This document shows positions 1 through 10,622 of a DNA stretch of 64,000 bases, in pieces. This DNA comes from Boswellia sacra (taxonomy: Eukaryota; Streptophyta; Magnoliopsida; Sapindales; Burseraceae): the NCBI GenBank assembly GCA_013180625.2, contig SNVD02007596.1, positions 62,001-126,000 on the forward strand. The letters are read 5' to 3'. The notes below the pieces were generated by a model. It was given only the letters and a program-made list of their open reading frames with translations. It was not told the DNA's origin and made no database searches. The position numbers and the translations under genes are program-made. Numbering within the stretch: position 1 is the stretch's first letter; each line of letters opens with the position of its first letter.

Positions 1-273
1 CATCATTTGGACATTTGTAGAGAAATATATGACCAATTGATTGAATATTACTCATGTGTCACATTCCTTGAATCAAACCTTGTTCTTAAACTTTGGTGCC
101 TTTAACATGTAGTCTTCTCCTTAGCTTCAACACTTTATTTTAATAAGCCTCTTCTTGATTTTACAATTATTTCAATAATATTACTCTTGCACATAAATAA
201 ACATGTTAGTAAATCACAATGAATCAATGCGTATTGTTATCATCAAAATTATCATGTAGCCTTAGGGCTAACA
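1..273 (-). repeat. 3'-side fragment of a copia LTR (window-edge copy)
   Basis: This stretch matches the last 273 bases of the complete LTR at 13557-15360 with about six differences. It ends with the same junction (the LTR terminus reads ..GGGCTAACA on the plus strand) followed by the same flanking sequence GCATCCACC. It is the right end of an LTR whose body lies outside the window, from an upstream copy of the same minus-strand element. Copia LTRs carry promoter and polyadenylation signals; no gene is present here. Confidence 0.85.
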
Positions 274-371
274 GCATCCACCTTGAAAAGGCATCTCTTT
301 TATTGCAGGAATTTAAAGTCTACCCTACAGAAGGAAATTTTGAAAAAGAAATTTAAAGTTGACCTTGAAAG

Positions 372-548
372 AGTTGAAAAAAAAAAAGAAGATTCATAGT
401 AAGACAGTTCGAAGGGTAAAGGGTAAAAGAAAAAAGAGAAAGAAGAAAGAGAGAAGAGAGAGAAAAAGAAAGAGAAAGAAGAGAGAAAGAAGAAAAAGGG
501 GAAAAGAGGAAAGAAAGAAGAAAGAAGAAAGAAAAACAAAAAGAGGGA
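372..548 (+). repeat. Purine-only low-complexity tract
   Basis: Roughly 180 bases are almost purely A and G on the plus strand, built from AAAGAAG- and GAGAGA-like steps. It is duplicated at about 15463-15638 with small length differences, as expected of slippage-prone sequence. Translations give only Lys/Arg/Glu or Phe/Ser/Leu runs. Confidence 0.85.
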
Positions 549-1114
549 TTCTTCATTAATCCTAAGACGCTGAAAGAATTTTCGATCAAAACCGATGATA
601 AGCACTCGGCCATATCAATACCTTAGTAACTCACAAGGAAAAAAGAGTAACATTAGTAGATAAAATCTTTGACCGAAATCACATGAAAGAATTTCTCCAG
701 ATATTAGAAAGCAATTTGTTAAAGAACACACTGAATAAGGTATAAATTTTTTAATTGATTTTACAGCATTAAGAAATGTTTAAATCTTGCAGGAATTCGC
801 AAAGACAAGAGATAGATCCCCAATGAGTCAGATAATGAACAACATGAATATGAGAATGAAGAATTCAAGAAAATTTCCCTAGTGAACCAGAAGAAATTGA
901 GAATAGAAGCAAGAATAAAAGCGCATAATAAATACAAAGATTGGAAGAAGCATAAGGAATACTTAGAAAAGGGGTATGAAACCCAGCGAATGCAAAGTCT
1001 AAAGAGATCAAAGAAAAACGAAGAATACCTAGCCAAAGGCATGAAGAGTGAAAAGGTCTAAAGACCGCGAAGCAGTGCATGATAGAAGTTTTCCCGATGG
1101 GCATGCATTAGAAG

Positions 1115-1440
1115 GAAACCCTAAAAAATATGTGCACTTAAGAGTGTTTTAAGCCCTTAGAATAGGCACAAGCCCTAAAAAGAGGCACACTAAAAAGTGT
1201 TAAAAACCCTAAGAAGTATGTGCACTTAAGAGTATTTTAAGCCCTTAGAATAGGCACAAGCCCTAATAAGAGGCAAACTGAAGAGTGTTGCAAACCCTAA
1301 GAAGTAGATGCACTTAAGAGTGTTTTAAGCCCTTAAAATAAACACAAGCCCTAAGAAGAGGCACACTGAAGAATGTTGAAAACCCTAAGAAGTAAGTGCA
1401 CTGAAGAGTGTTAAAAACCTAAGAAGTAGGTGCACCGAAG
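1115..1440. repeat. Imperfect tandem repeat, unit about 88 bp
   Basis: The motif AACCCTAAGAAGTATGTGCA recurs with spacing near 88 bp. Each unit also contains GTGTTTTAAGCCCTTAGAAT and a GAGGCACACT-like step. Three to four units are visible. The same array is at about 16206-16530 in copy 2. Confidence 0.8.
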
Positions 1441-1449
1441 AGTGTTTTA

Positions 1450-1775
1450 TTGTAAGCATCGTACGGATACTTTCTAACCCTCGAACGGGCACATCCACCT
1501 TACATAGGCGTGTTCGCCCTTGAACGGGCATCTCAACCCTTAAATGGGTACATCCGCCTTAGATAGGCACGTTTGTACTTGGAAGGGCATCTCAACCCTT
1601 GAATGGGCACATCCGTCCTTAGATGGGCACACTCACCTTCGATAGACAGGTTCGCCCTCAAATGGGCACACTCACATTAGATAGGTACGTTAGTCCTTGG
1701 ATGACCACATCCGCACTTGAATGGACACCTCAGCCCTTAGATGGGCACACTAGTCCTTGAATAGACACATCTTTT
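1450..1775. repeat. Imperfect short tandem repeat (..CCTTGAATGGGCACATCCG..)
   Basis: About ten degenerate units of roughly 35 bp alternate CCTTGAATGGGCAC-like and CCTTAGATAGGCAC-like cores. The same array occurs at about 16550-16865. No coding function is visible. Confidence 0.75.
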
Positions 1776-2040
1776 TATGGGAATAGAAGAAGAGAGAGAG
1801 ATGATGAGAAAGCCTAAAAGATGGAGGACAAAGTCAAAGATGTTGAGATGAAAGAAAGAAAGACAAACTAAGAGTACTTTGTCGACTTTTATATCTCACA
1901 AACCTCTCCAAAGTAGGATAAGCTATAGAAACTTAATTTTTTAGGCTCGATGATGAAATGAAAATGAATGTCGAGCAAAAAAAATGGCCAAAATACCCTT
2001 TGAGGACAAGAAGAGAAGGGTAAGAAGGAGTTGGTGAATA

Positions 2041-2834
2041 TTTCTTTCTTGTGACTTGATTTTTCTCTCTTGTGTCAGTCCACCAAATTGAATGATAATT
2101 CTGTCAGCCTTCCGTTTGAAATTTGAATCTCTACAAAACATAACAGATCTGAATATTTGAATAAGCTTTCCAAAACATTAAGAATCAAAGCATTTGGATA
2201 TCTTTATCTTAAGATATGGCCAAAACACCATTCGGTACTCATGTGAGTTGATTTTTCTTCTCTGTGTCAGTCCACCGAATTGCATGTCAATTATGTCAGC
2301 CTTTCATTTGAAATTTGAATTTCTTCAAAACATATGAAATGTGCCTCATTAAGTCCTCTTTCCAATTCCGTAAGAATCAAGTTATTTTGATTTTTCTAGC
2401 TCAAGATATATCCAAAAGAGTATTCAGTGCTCATGTCAGCTGCTTCCATTTGTCTTTCAACTTGCATGATGATTTGGACAACCTTACACTTGAAATTTGA
2501 ATTTCTTTAAAACATATGAAATGTTATAAATTGAGTAAGCTTTCCAAAGGCTTAAAAATCACATCATTTGGACATATGTGGAGGAATATATGACCAATTG
2601 ATTGAATATTGCTCATGTGTCACATTCCTTGAATCAAACCTTGTTCTTAAACTTTGGTGCATTTAACATGTAGTCTTCTCCTTAGCTTCAACACTTCATT
2701 TTAATAAGTCTCTTCTTGATTTTACAATTATTTCAATGATATTACTCTTGCACATAAATAAACATGTTAGTAAATCACAATGAATCAATGTGTATTGTTA
2801 TCATCAAAATTATCATGTAGCCTTAGGGCTAACA
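2041..2834 (-). repeat. Truncated 3' LTR of the outer copia element
   Basis: It matches the part of the complete LTR from about 14576 to 15360, ending at the canonical TGTTAGCCC terminus (plus-strand GGGCTAACA, last base 2834). The first eight or so bases (2041-2049) match neither side well and may be filler DNA at the break. The other 1 kb of the LTR, including its 66-bp repeat array, is missing. Confidence 0.85.
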
Positions 2835-2850
2835 ATCTCCCCCTTTTTGA
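2835..2850 (-). other. Polypurine tract of the outer copia element
   Basis: On the minus strand a purine run (TCAAAAAGGGGGAGAT) directly abuts the LTR start TGTTAGCC. This is the usual plus-strand DNA priming site of LTR retrotransposons. The nested copy has the matching tract at 10609-10620. Confidence 0.8.
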
Positions 2851-3139
2851 TGATGACAAACCATTGATTGCTTTCAAATAATATCTAAAATAAAGAATAA
2901 AAATAAAATCAAGAATAAACAAAAAAAATGGCACTTGTTATGAATGTAAGCAATCCAACTATTTCTCCCCCTTTTGTTATCATCAAAAAGATGTAATCAA
3001 ATTAACTACTCCCCCTAAATATATTCTCCCCTTTAACATATGCTATCATTCAAAGATTATCATATAAAAACAAAATTAAGACATATCCAACATGCCTAAT
3101 TCTTTTCTAATTATGCAAAATATATCTTGACTAAGGGGT

Positions 3140-4780
3140 TTAATCATATTTAGATCTAGGGACTAATTCACAAACTTGATTTCTCTCAAATTGGTTCAAT
3201 TCTTCTTGCATAGCCAAAATCCAACTTTTCTCATTTTTGGCTTCTTTAAAAGATTTTGGTTCAAATTGAGAGACAAATGCAAAATGATTACAAAAGTTAT
3301 CAAAAGAAGATCTAGTTTTCATACCTTGTGATGGTTCACCAATAATAAGATCTTTAGGGTGAGCTTTTGCGTACCTTCATTCTTTTGATAATTGTTGGGA
3401 AGAATCAATTACTTCCTCAATCTTTTCTTGTTGAAGTTGTAATTCATCTTGGCTCTTTTCATCAAGCCTTGATTCCTTGATTTGCTTTTCTACCTCAACA
3501 ATATCATAATCTAAATTCTTTGAAGAAATCACATTAGTTTCATCAAATTCAACATGCATAGAATCTTCAATAGCAAGAGTTTTTTTGTTAAAAACTCTAT
3601 ATGCCTTACTATGGTTGAAGTAGCCAACAAAAAATTTTAATATCAGTTTTTGCATCAAATTTTCCAAGGATATCCTTGGTGTTTAAAATAAAACATTTAC
3701 ATCCAAAAACTTTAAAAAATACAATGTTGGGTTTTCTTCATTTCTAAAGTTCATAAGGAGTTTTCTTTATTAAAGCTCTAATATGGACTCTATTGATTAT
3801 AAAGCATGCGGTATTAACGGCTTCGGCCCAAAAATATTTTGGCAAATTATTTTCAAGTAACATGATCCTAGCCATTTCTTGGATAGTCCTATTTTTCCTC
3901 TCAACAATACCATTTTGTTGTGGAGTTCTAAGTGCGAAAAAATTATGTTCAAATCCATTTTCATTACAAAGATTTTCAAATGCAGCATTGTCTACTTCAC
4001 CACCATGATCACTCCTAATGGACACAATAGAATACCCTTTTTTATTTTGGACTCTTTTTGCAAATTTTGAAAAAGCTTGTGTGGCCTCATTTTTAGTTTT
4101 CAAGAAAACACATAAGTGAATATTGAATAACAAAAACATAATACTTTCCACTAAGGCTTTGAGTTCTTGATGGTCCAAATAAATCTAAATGAAGTAATTG
4201 AAGAAGTTTGTTTGTTGAAGTAAATTTCTTTTGTTTAAAAGAAGTTCTCACTTGTTTTCCAAATTGACAAGTATCACAAATCTTATCCTTTTCAAATTTT
4301 ATTTTTGGAAGACTATCAACTAAATCATTTTTAGAAATTTTTGAAATTGTGTCCATGCTAGCATGACCTAATCTTCTATGCCATAACCAAGCATCATGAT
4401 TAACAATGAAACAATTTTCTACATAAGCATTAACATCAATATCAATTGTATAAATATTACCACATCTATTACCAACAAATAATGTCTTATTGTTACTAAC
4501 ATCCTTAATCACACATCTATTAGGCTCAAAAGTAACAAAATATCCCTTATCACACAATTGACTAATGCTAATCAAATCATGTTTCAAACCATGAACAAGC
4601 AAAATATCTTTAATAATAGGTGAAGAAGGGTTACCAATATCACCATGTCCGATTACCCTTCCTTTGGCATTATCACCGAAGTCACATATCCTCCTTTCTT
4701 CATGATTAATCTTGAGAACTTGGAGGCATCTCCGGTCATATGCCTTGAGCATCCACTATCTAAGTACCACTTGTGTTTGC
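3140..4780 (-). pseudogene. Outer copia element: protease-integrase remnant, truncated at RT
   Basis: Read leftward, the translation shows the protease active-site region (WYLDSGCSRHM, near 4740-4775), a GAG-pre-integrase zinc domain (LWHRRLGHASMD .. CDTCQFGKQ, about 4240-4390) and the integrase core (RSDHGGEVDN and RTPQQNGIVERKNRT, about 3880-4030). A connecting region follows. It then reaches only the first residues of reverse transcriptase (AMQEELNQFERNQV) and ends at a stop at 3140. Several frames are used (breaks near 4140, 3740 and 3380), so no intact polyprotein exists. The family normally continues for several hundred residues of RT and RNase H; these are missing. Confidence 0.9.
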
Positions 4781-5410
4781 CACTCCTTTGTCTCTACAAT
4801 CAACATTCACGGAGTAACTTTTTGGTACCCAAAAGTTCTTGGGTCCTTGGGGGTTAGTTTTGGTACTTTTTGGAACCCATATTTGTTTCAAATTAGGATT
4901 TCTCTTAATATAGCAAGAATGCACTTTGTGTCCTTTTCTTCCACAATAAGTACATGAATGATTAGGATTATTCCTAGAAGATGCATGAGCAAAATAATTT
5001 GTAAAATACTTTTGATTTTTATGAGTTTTATATCCTAAACCTCTTTTATCAAAAACACACCTTTGGTTTTATAACATAGAATTCAAATTTTTTGTGCTTT
5101 TGTAAAACTATAAACAATATTTCTTAAGTCATTATTTTCCTTTTTCAAAATAGCATTTTGTTTCTCCAATTTATCAAAATCCTTTTGTTTTAAACTGTCA
5201 TTTTCAGTTTTTAATAAATGAATTTGACTTTCCAAACTTTCAAAATCTTTTTGCTTTAAAATTTCATTTTCATTTTCTAAAGCTTCATTTATTTCTATCA
5301 CCTCTTCTAATTGAGATAACATGATTTTTGACTTCTTTTTGAAAGCATTAATTTTTAAATTTTGCTTATCAACTTGTACATGTAAATTTTGGAATGCTTC
5401 AAGTAATTCA
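4770..5410 (-). pseudogene. Outer copia element: C-terminal part of gag
   Basis: This is the downstream half of the gag gene, cut from its upstream half (12410-13501) by the nested insertion. It encodes a Glu/Lys/Asn-rich coiled-coil segment with repeated EILKQKDFE-like steps (5083-5322), then a CCHC zinc knuckle (CTYCGRKGHKVHSC, about 4910-4955) and a WVPK-rich tail. A frameshift lies near 5085, where the nested copy reads through. At the end the gag frame meets TAG while protease continues one frame back, the same arrangement as in the nested copy. Confidence 0.85.
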
Positions 5411-7223
5411 TGTTAGCCCTAAGGCTACATGATAATTTTGATGATAACAATACACATTGATTAATTGAGATTTACTAACATGTTTATTTATGTGCAAGAG
5501 TAAGATCATTGAAATAATTATAAAATCAAGAAGAGGCTTATTAAAATGAAGTGTTGAAGCTAAGGAGAAGACTACATGTTAAAGGCACCAAAGGTTAAGA
5601 ACAAGGATTGACTCAAGGAATGTGACACATGAGCAATGTTCAATCAATTGGTCATATATATCTCTACAAATATCTAAATGACATGATTTTTGAGCCTTTG
5701 GAAAGATTACTCAATTTATAACATTTCATATGTTTTAAAAAAATTCAAATTTCAAGTGTAAGGTTGTCCAAATCATCATGCAAGTTGAAAGACAAATGGA
5801 AGCAGCTGACATGAGCACCGAATACTCTTTTGGACATATCTTGAGCTAGAAAAATCAAAATGACTTGATTCTTATGGCATTGGAAAGAGGACATAATGAG
5901 GCACATTTCATATGTTTTGAAGAAATTCAAATTTCAAATGGAAGGCCGACATAATTGACATGCAATTCGGTGGACTGACACAGAGAAGAAAATTCAACTC
6001 ACATGAGCACCGAATGGTATTTTGGCCATATCTTAAGATAGAGATATCCAAATGCTTTGATTCTTAATGTTTTGGAAAGCTTATTCAAATATCAGATCTT
6101 TTATGTTTTGAAGAAATTCAAATTTCAAACGGAATACTGACAGAATTATCATTCAATTCGGTGGACTGACACAAGGAAGAAAAATCAAGTCACATGAGCA
6201 CCGAATGGTGTTTTGGCCATATCTTGAGCTACAGATATCCAAATGACTTGATTCTTGATGCGTTGGAAAGCTTATTCAAATGTGTAGATATTTATGTTTT
6301 TCATATTTTCAAATTTCAAACGGAACATTGACAAAAATGCCAGACAAAATTACGGTTTTTATGATGGGCAGAAAATTTGGAGTTGGTGTCTTCACTTGTT
6401 CAAGTTCATCTCATTTGCCTATAAAAGGAGCCCTTCTCCCATGCTTTCAGCAAGACAAGAAGAGCAAGAGAAGCATTTTATCAAGCAAAGAAAAACAAGA
6501 GAAATATCAAGTCTAGAGAGCTTTTATATTCTTTATCTACTCTTTGAAGAGAGTTATACTTTTATTGTAAAAATTATCCTTGTTCTTGTATTGTGGTGAG
6601 AGTGAGATATTCTTGTAAAGGATAATAGTTATCCTTGAGAGAACTCTTGTTGTGTGTTATCAAGAGTTGAAGGAAGTTGCCTTGGTGAGGTTGTTCATCA
6701 AGAAGAACTCTTGGTGGGGTGTTATCAAGGGTTGAAGGAAGTTGCCTTGGTGAGGTTGTTCATCAAGAAGAACTCTTGGTGTGGTGTTATCAAGGGGTGA
6801 AGAAAGTTGCCTTGGTGAGGTTGTTCATCAAGAAGAACTCTTGGTGTGGTGTTATCAAGGGTTGAAGAAAAAGTCGTGGTGAGGTTGTTCATCAAGCAAG
6901 TTGTAAAGATTTCTACAACTTAGTGGAAAGCTTAGCTCGTGGAGCTAGAAGCCCGTGGACGTAGGCAAGGTTTGCCGAACCACGTAAATTGAGTTTGCAC
7001 TCTCTCTATCCCTTTCCTCTTTACATTTACTTGCACTGTGATTGTTCATCATTATTATTCTTTTGATTGCATCTTTGATAAATTCTAATTTCATCTTCTT
7101 CACCTTCATTCTCAAAGAAAGAGTTATATAATTTTGATCTTTCAAGAAAAGTTTTCTAAATCCGTTTTGATAAATAAAAAACCAATTCACCCCCCCTCTT
7201 GGGTTGCCATACGTGGGTCAACA
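5411..7223 (+). repeat. 5' LTR of the nested copia element
   Basis: This 1813-bp LTR has TG..CA ends. It contains about three imperfect repeats of about 191 bp marked by GAGCACCGAAT (5813, 6005, 6196), then four units of about 66 bp marked by AACTCTTG (6642-6840). A CTATAAAAGG box at about 6419-6428 is the likely promoter TATA element, followed by an inferred transcript start some 30 bp on. Small open frames inside it are not credible genes. Confidence 0.93.
6419..6428 (+). promoter_or_regulatory. Candidate TATA box in the nested 5' LTR
   Basis: The sequence CTATAAAAGG fits the plant TATA consensus and lies two-thirds of the way through the LTR. The equivalent position in the 3' LTR (about 11634) reads CTATAAAAAG, and the outer LTR has CTTTTATAGG on the opposite strand near 14342. 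Conservation in three LTR copies supports a promoter role. Confidence 0.6.
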
Positions 7224-7225
7224 AG

Positions 7226-7237
7226 TGGTATCAGAGC
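7226..7237 (+). other. Primer-binding site (initiator tRNA-Met type)
   Basis: TGGTATCAGAGC starts two bases after the LTR end. It is complementary to the 3' end of plant initiator tRNA-Met, the usual primer for copia elements. The outer element has the same site at 13543-13554. Confidence 0.92.
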
Positions 7238-7278
7238 AAGGTTGCTCATTTTTTTTAAATCTTAACCGATTTTGAGCT

Positions 7279-8684
7279 ATGGCAACTTTTAATTCAACTT
7301 CATATGTTGAGGGACTTTCTATCCCTAGACCTCCATTTTTTAATGGAAGTGATTACTCTTATTGGAAAACTAGAATGAGTATTTTCTTGAAATCTTTTGA
7401 TTATGATTTATGGTCTATTGTTTTGGAAGGACCTTTTGTTCCTACCAAAATTGAAAATGGGAAATGCATGCTTAAAGAACCTAAAGAGTTTAGTGAAGAT
7501 GATAAAAAGAAATTGAGTTTGAATGCTAAAGCTATGAATGTGTTATATTGTGCTCTAGATAGAAATGAGTTTAATAGAATATCTACTTGTTCTACGGCAC
7601 AAGAAATATGGCACACACTTGACGTAACTCATGAAGGAACTAGTCAAGTTAAAGAATCCAAAATTAGTATGCTAGTTCATAGTTATGAGCTTTTTAAGAT
7701 GAAATTGGATGAATCAATTTCTGAAATGTTACTAGATTTACGGATATTATTAATAGTTTGAAATCTCTTGGTAAATCTTATTCTAATGTTGAAATGGTGA
7801 AAAAGATTCTTAGGTGTCTACCAAAATCTTGGGAGCCAAAGGTGACGGCAATTCAAGAAGCAAAGGACCTCACCAAACTACCATTAGAAGAACTTATGGG
7901 TTCTCTCATGACTCATGAAATCACCTTGAAAGAAGACGAAGAAGAAGATTGCGAAGTGGCGAACATGTGCTTCATGGCTTTAAGAGAAGATGAGGTAAGT
8001 ATTCTAAATTATGATCCTAAGCTTTCATATGATGAATTACTTAAAGCATTCCAAAATTTACATGTGCAAGCTGATAAACAAAATTCAAAAATCAATGCTT
8101 TCAAAAAGAAGTCAAAAATCATGTTATCTCAATTAGAAGAGTTGGTGGAAATAAATGAAGCTTTAGAAAATGAAAATGAAATTTTAAAGCAAAAAGAATT
8201 TGAAAGTTTGGAAAGTCAAATACATTTATTAAAAACTGAAAATGACATTTTAAAACAAAAGGATTTTGATAAATTGGAGAAACAAAATGCTATTTTGAAA
8301 AAGGAAAATAATGACTTAAGAAATATTGTTGATAGTTTTACAAAAAGCACAAAAAATTTGAATTCTATGTTACAAAACCAAAGATGTGTTTTTGATAAAA
8401 GAGGGTTAGGATATAAAAATCATAAAAATCAAAAGTATTTTAAAAATTATTTTGCTCATGCATCTTCTAGGAATAATCCTAATCATTCATGTACTTATTG
8501 TGGAAGAAACGGACACAAAGTGCATTCTTGCTATATTAAGAGAAATCCTAATTTGAAACAAATATGGGTTCCAAAAAGGACCATAACTAACCCCCAAGGA
8601 CCCAAGAACATTTGGGTACCAAAAAGTCTCTCTTTGAATATTGCTTGTAGAAACAAAGGAGTGGCAAACACAAGTGGTACTTAG
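7279..8684 (+). pseudogene. Nested copia gag gene, frameshifted and internally deleted
   Basis: The start at 7279 (MATFNSTSYVEG) follows the primer site by 41 bases. The first part is a copia Gag (UBN2-like) domain with the NGSDYSYWKTRM motif. A missing T near 7730 shifts the frame relative to the outer copy. The second part (7758-8684) has a short Gag segment, a long Glu/Lys/Asn-rich coiled coil (about 8130-8350) and a CCHC knuckle (CTYCGRNGHKVHSC). Compared with the outer element, an in-frame block of 336 bp near 7937 is gone, including an upstream knuckle (CYECKKPGHVKMDC). Gag ends at TAG 8682-8684, and protease continues in the -1 frame. Confidence 0.9.
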
Positions 8685-10317
8685 ATAGTGGATGTTCAAG
8701 GCATATGATCGGAGATGCCTCCAAATTTTCAAGATTAATCATGAAGAAAGGAGGATATGTGACCTTCGGTGATAATGCCAAAAGAAGGGTAATCGGACAT
8801 GGTGATATTGGTAACCCTTCTTCACCTATTATTGAAAATGTTTTGCTTGGTAATTGTTTGAAACATGATTTGATTAGCATTAGTCAATTGTGTGATAAGG
8901 GATATTTTGTTGCTTTTGAGTCTAATAGATGTGTGATTAAGGATGTTAGTAATAATAAGACATTATTTGTTGGTAATAGATGTGGTAATATTTATACAAT
9001 TGATATTGATGTTAATGATCATGTAGAAAATTGTTTCATTGTTAATGATGATGCTTGGTTATGGCATAAAAGGTTAGGTCATGCTAGCATGGACACAATT
9101 TCAAAAATTTCTAAAAAAGATTTAGTTGATGGTCTTCCAAAAATAAAATTTGAAAAGGATAAAATTTGTGATGCTTGTCAATTTGGAAAACAAGTGAGAA
9201 CTTCTTTTAAACAAAAGAAATTTATTTCAATAAATAAACCTCTACAATTACTTCATTTGGATTTATTTTGACCATCAAGAACTCAAAGCCTTAGTGGAAA
9301 GTATTATGTTTTTGTTATTGTGGATGATTATTCAAGATTCACTTGGGTATTATTCTTGAAAACAAAAAATGAGGCCATACAAGCTTTTTCAAAATTTACA
9401 AAAAGAGTCCAAAATCAAAAAGGGCATTCTATTGTATCCATTAGAAGTGATCATGGTGGTGAAGTAGACAATGTCGCGTTTGAAAATCTTTGTGGTGAAA
9501 ATGGTTTTGGACATAATTTTTCCGCATCTAGAACTCCACAACAAAATGGTGTTGTTGAGAGGAAAAATAGGACTATCCAAGAAATGGCTAGGACCATGTT
9601 GCTTGAAAATAATTTGCCAAAATATTTTTGGGCCGAAGTCGTTAATACCGCATGCTTTATAATCAATAGAGTCCATGTTAGAGCTTTAATAAGAAAACTC
9701 CTTATGAACTTTGGAAAGGAAGAAAACCCAACATTGGATTTTTTAAAGTTTTTGGATGTAAATGTTTTATTTTAAACACTAAGGATAACCTTGGAAAATT
9801 TTATGCAAAAGCCGATGTTGGAATTTTTGTTGGCTACTCCAACCATAGTAAAGCATACAGAGTTTTTTAACAAAAAGACTCTTACTATTGAAGAATCTAT
9901 GCATATTGAATTTGACGAAACTAATGTGATTTCTTCAAAGAATTTAGATGATGATATTGTTAAGGTTGAAAGGCAAATCAAGGAATCAAGGCTTGATGAA
10001 AAGAGCCAAGATGAATTACAACTCCAATAAGAAAAGCTTGAGGAAGTAATTGATTATTCCCAAGATTATCAAAGGAATGAAGGTACGTAAAAGCTCACCC
10101 TAAAAGATCTCATTATTGGTGAACCATCACAAGGTATGAGAACTAGATCTTCTTTTAGGAACTTTTGTAATCATTTTGCATTTGTCTCTCAATTTGAACC
10201 AAAATCTTTAAAGAAGCCAAAAATGAGAAAAGTTGGATTTTGGCTATGCAAGAAGAATTGAACCAATTTGAGAGAAATCAAGTTTAAGAATTAGTCTCTA
10301 GACCTAAATATGACTAA
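8667..10317 (+). pseudogene. Nested copia protease-integrase remnant, ends inside RT
   Basis: A protease DSG motif (WYLDSGCSRHM) begins at about 8675. The GAG-pre-integrase zinc domain (LWHKRLGHAS .. CDACQFGKQ) is at about 9059-9192. The integrase core carries RSDHGGEVDN at about 9448 and RTPQQNGVVERKNRT at about 9529. A GGA-to-TGA change at about 9269 stops the frame where the outer copy reads FGPSRT. More frameshifts lie near 9690, 9780 and 10030. The last recognisable part is the beginning of reverse transcriptase (AMQEELNQFERNQV), ending at TAA 10315. No catalytic RT motif is present. Confidence 0.9.
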
Positions 10318-10608
10318 ACCCCTTAGTCAAGATATATTTTGCATAATTAGAAGAGAATTAGGCATGTTAGATATGTCTTAATTTTGTTTTTATATGATAA
10401 TCTTTGAATGGTAGCATATGTTTAAGGGGGCGAATATATTTATGGGGAGTAGTTAATTTGATTACATCTTTTTTATGATAATAAAAGGGGGAGAAATAGT
10501 TGGATTGCTTATATTCATAACAAGTGCCCTTTTTTTGTTTATTCTTTATTTTATTTTCATTCTTTATTTTAGATATTATTTGAAAGCAATCAATGGTTTG
10601 TCATCATC
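10318..10608 (+). other. Non-coding spacer between pol remnant and 3' LTR (nested copia)
   Basis: About 290 bases separate the terminal stop from the polypurine tract. The same spacer, inverted, is present in the outer copy at about 2851-3139. It contains no coding signal. Its presence in both copies indicates that the loss of RT and RNase H is ancestral to both. Confidence 0.7.
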
Positions 10609-10620
10609 AAAAAAGGGGAG
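10609..10620 (+). other. Polypurine tract of the nested copia element
   Basis: The purine run AAAAAAGGGGAG lies two bases upstream of the 3' LTR start. It corresponds to the priming site for plus-strand DNA synthesis and matches the tract of the outer copy. Confidence 0.85.
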
Positions 10621-10622
10621 AA

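Larger units (their letters stand above)
274..2040. repeat. Long dispersed repeat, copy 1 (probable gypsy-type LTR/UTR part)
   Basis: This block recurs at 15361-17132 with about 20 hand-counted differences. In order it holds a purine-only stretch (about 372-548), a non-coding middle, two imperfect tandem arrays (1115-1440 and 1450-1770) and a short unique tail. Long open frames in it are low-complexity Lys/Arg or Phe/Ser runs and are not credible genes. Copy 1 ends abruptly at about 2040, where copia LTR sequence begins. Copy 2 continues into sequence with a TATA box and a primer-binding-like site, so the block probably belongs to a Ty3/gypsy-type LTR or leader; that assignment is inference. 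Confidence 0.75.

Noticed and set aside
300..613. Open frames on both strands over the purine tract (Lys/Arg or Phe/Ser/Leu rich)
   Set aside because: They arise from low-complexity sequence, recur in copy 2 with length changes, and show no domain.
761..1104. Minus-strand open frames of 79-93 codons in the dispersed repeat
   Set aside because: They are present in both repeat copies without any family resemblance; the repeat is non-coding elsewhere.
1115..1775. Possible CRISPR-like array
   Set aside because: The repeats are degenerate and contiguous without uniform unique spacers, and the context is a plant nuclear genome.
6280..6599. Open frames of about 80-100 codons within the nested LTR
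   Set aside because: They lie in LTR promoter sequence and recur in every LTR copy with frame changes.
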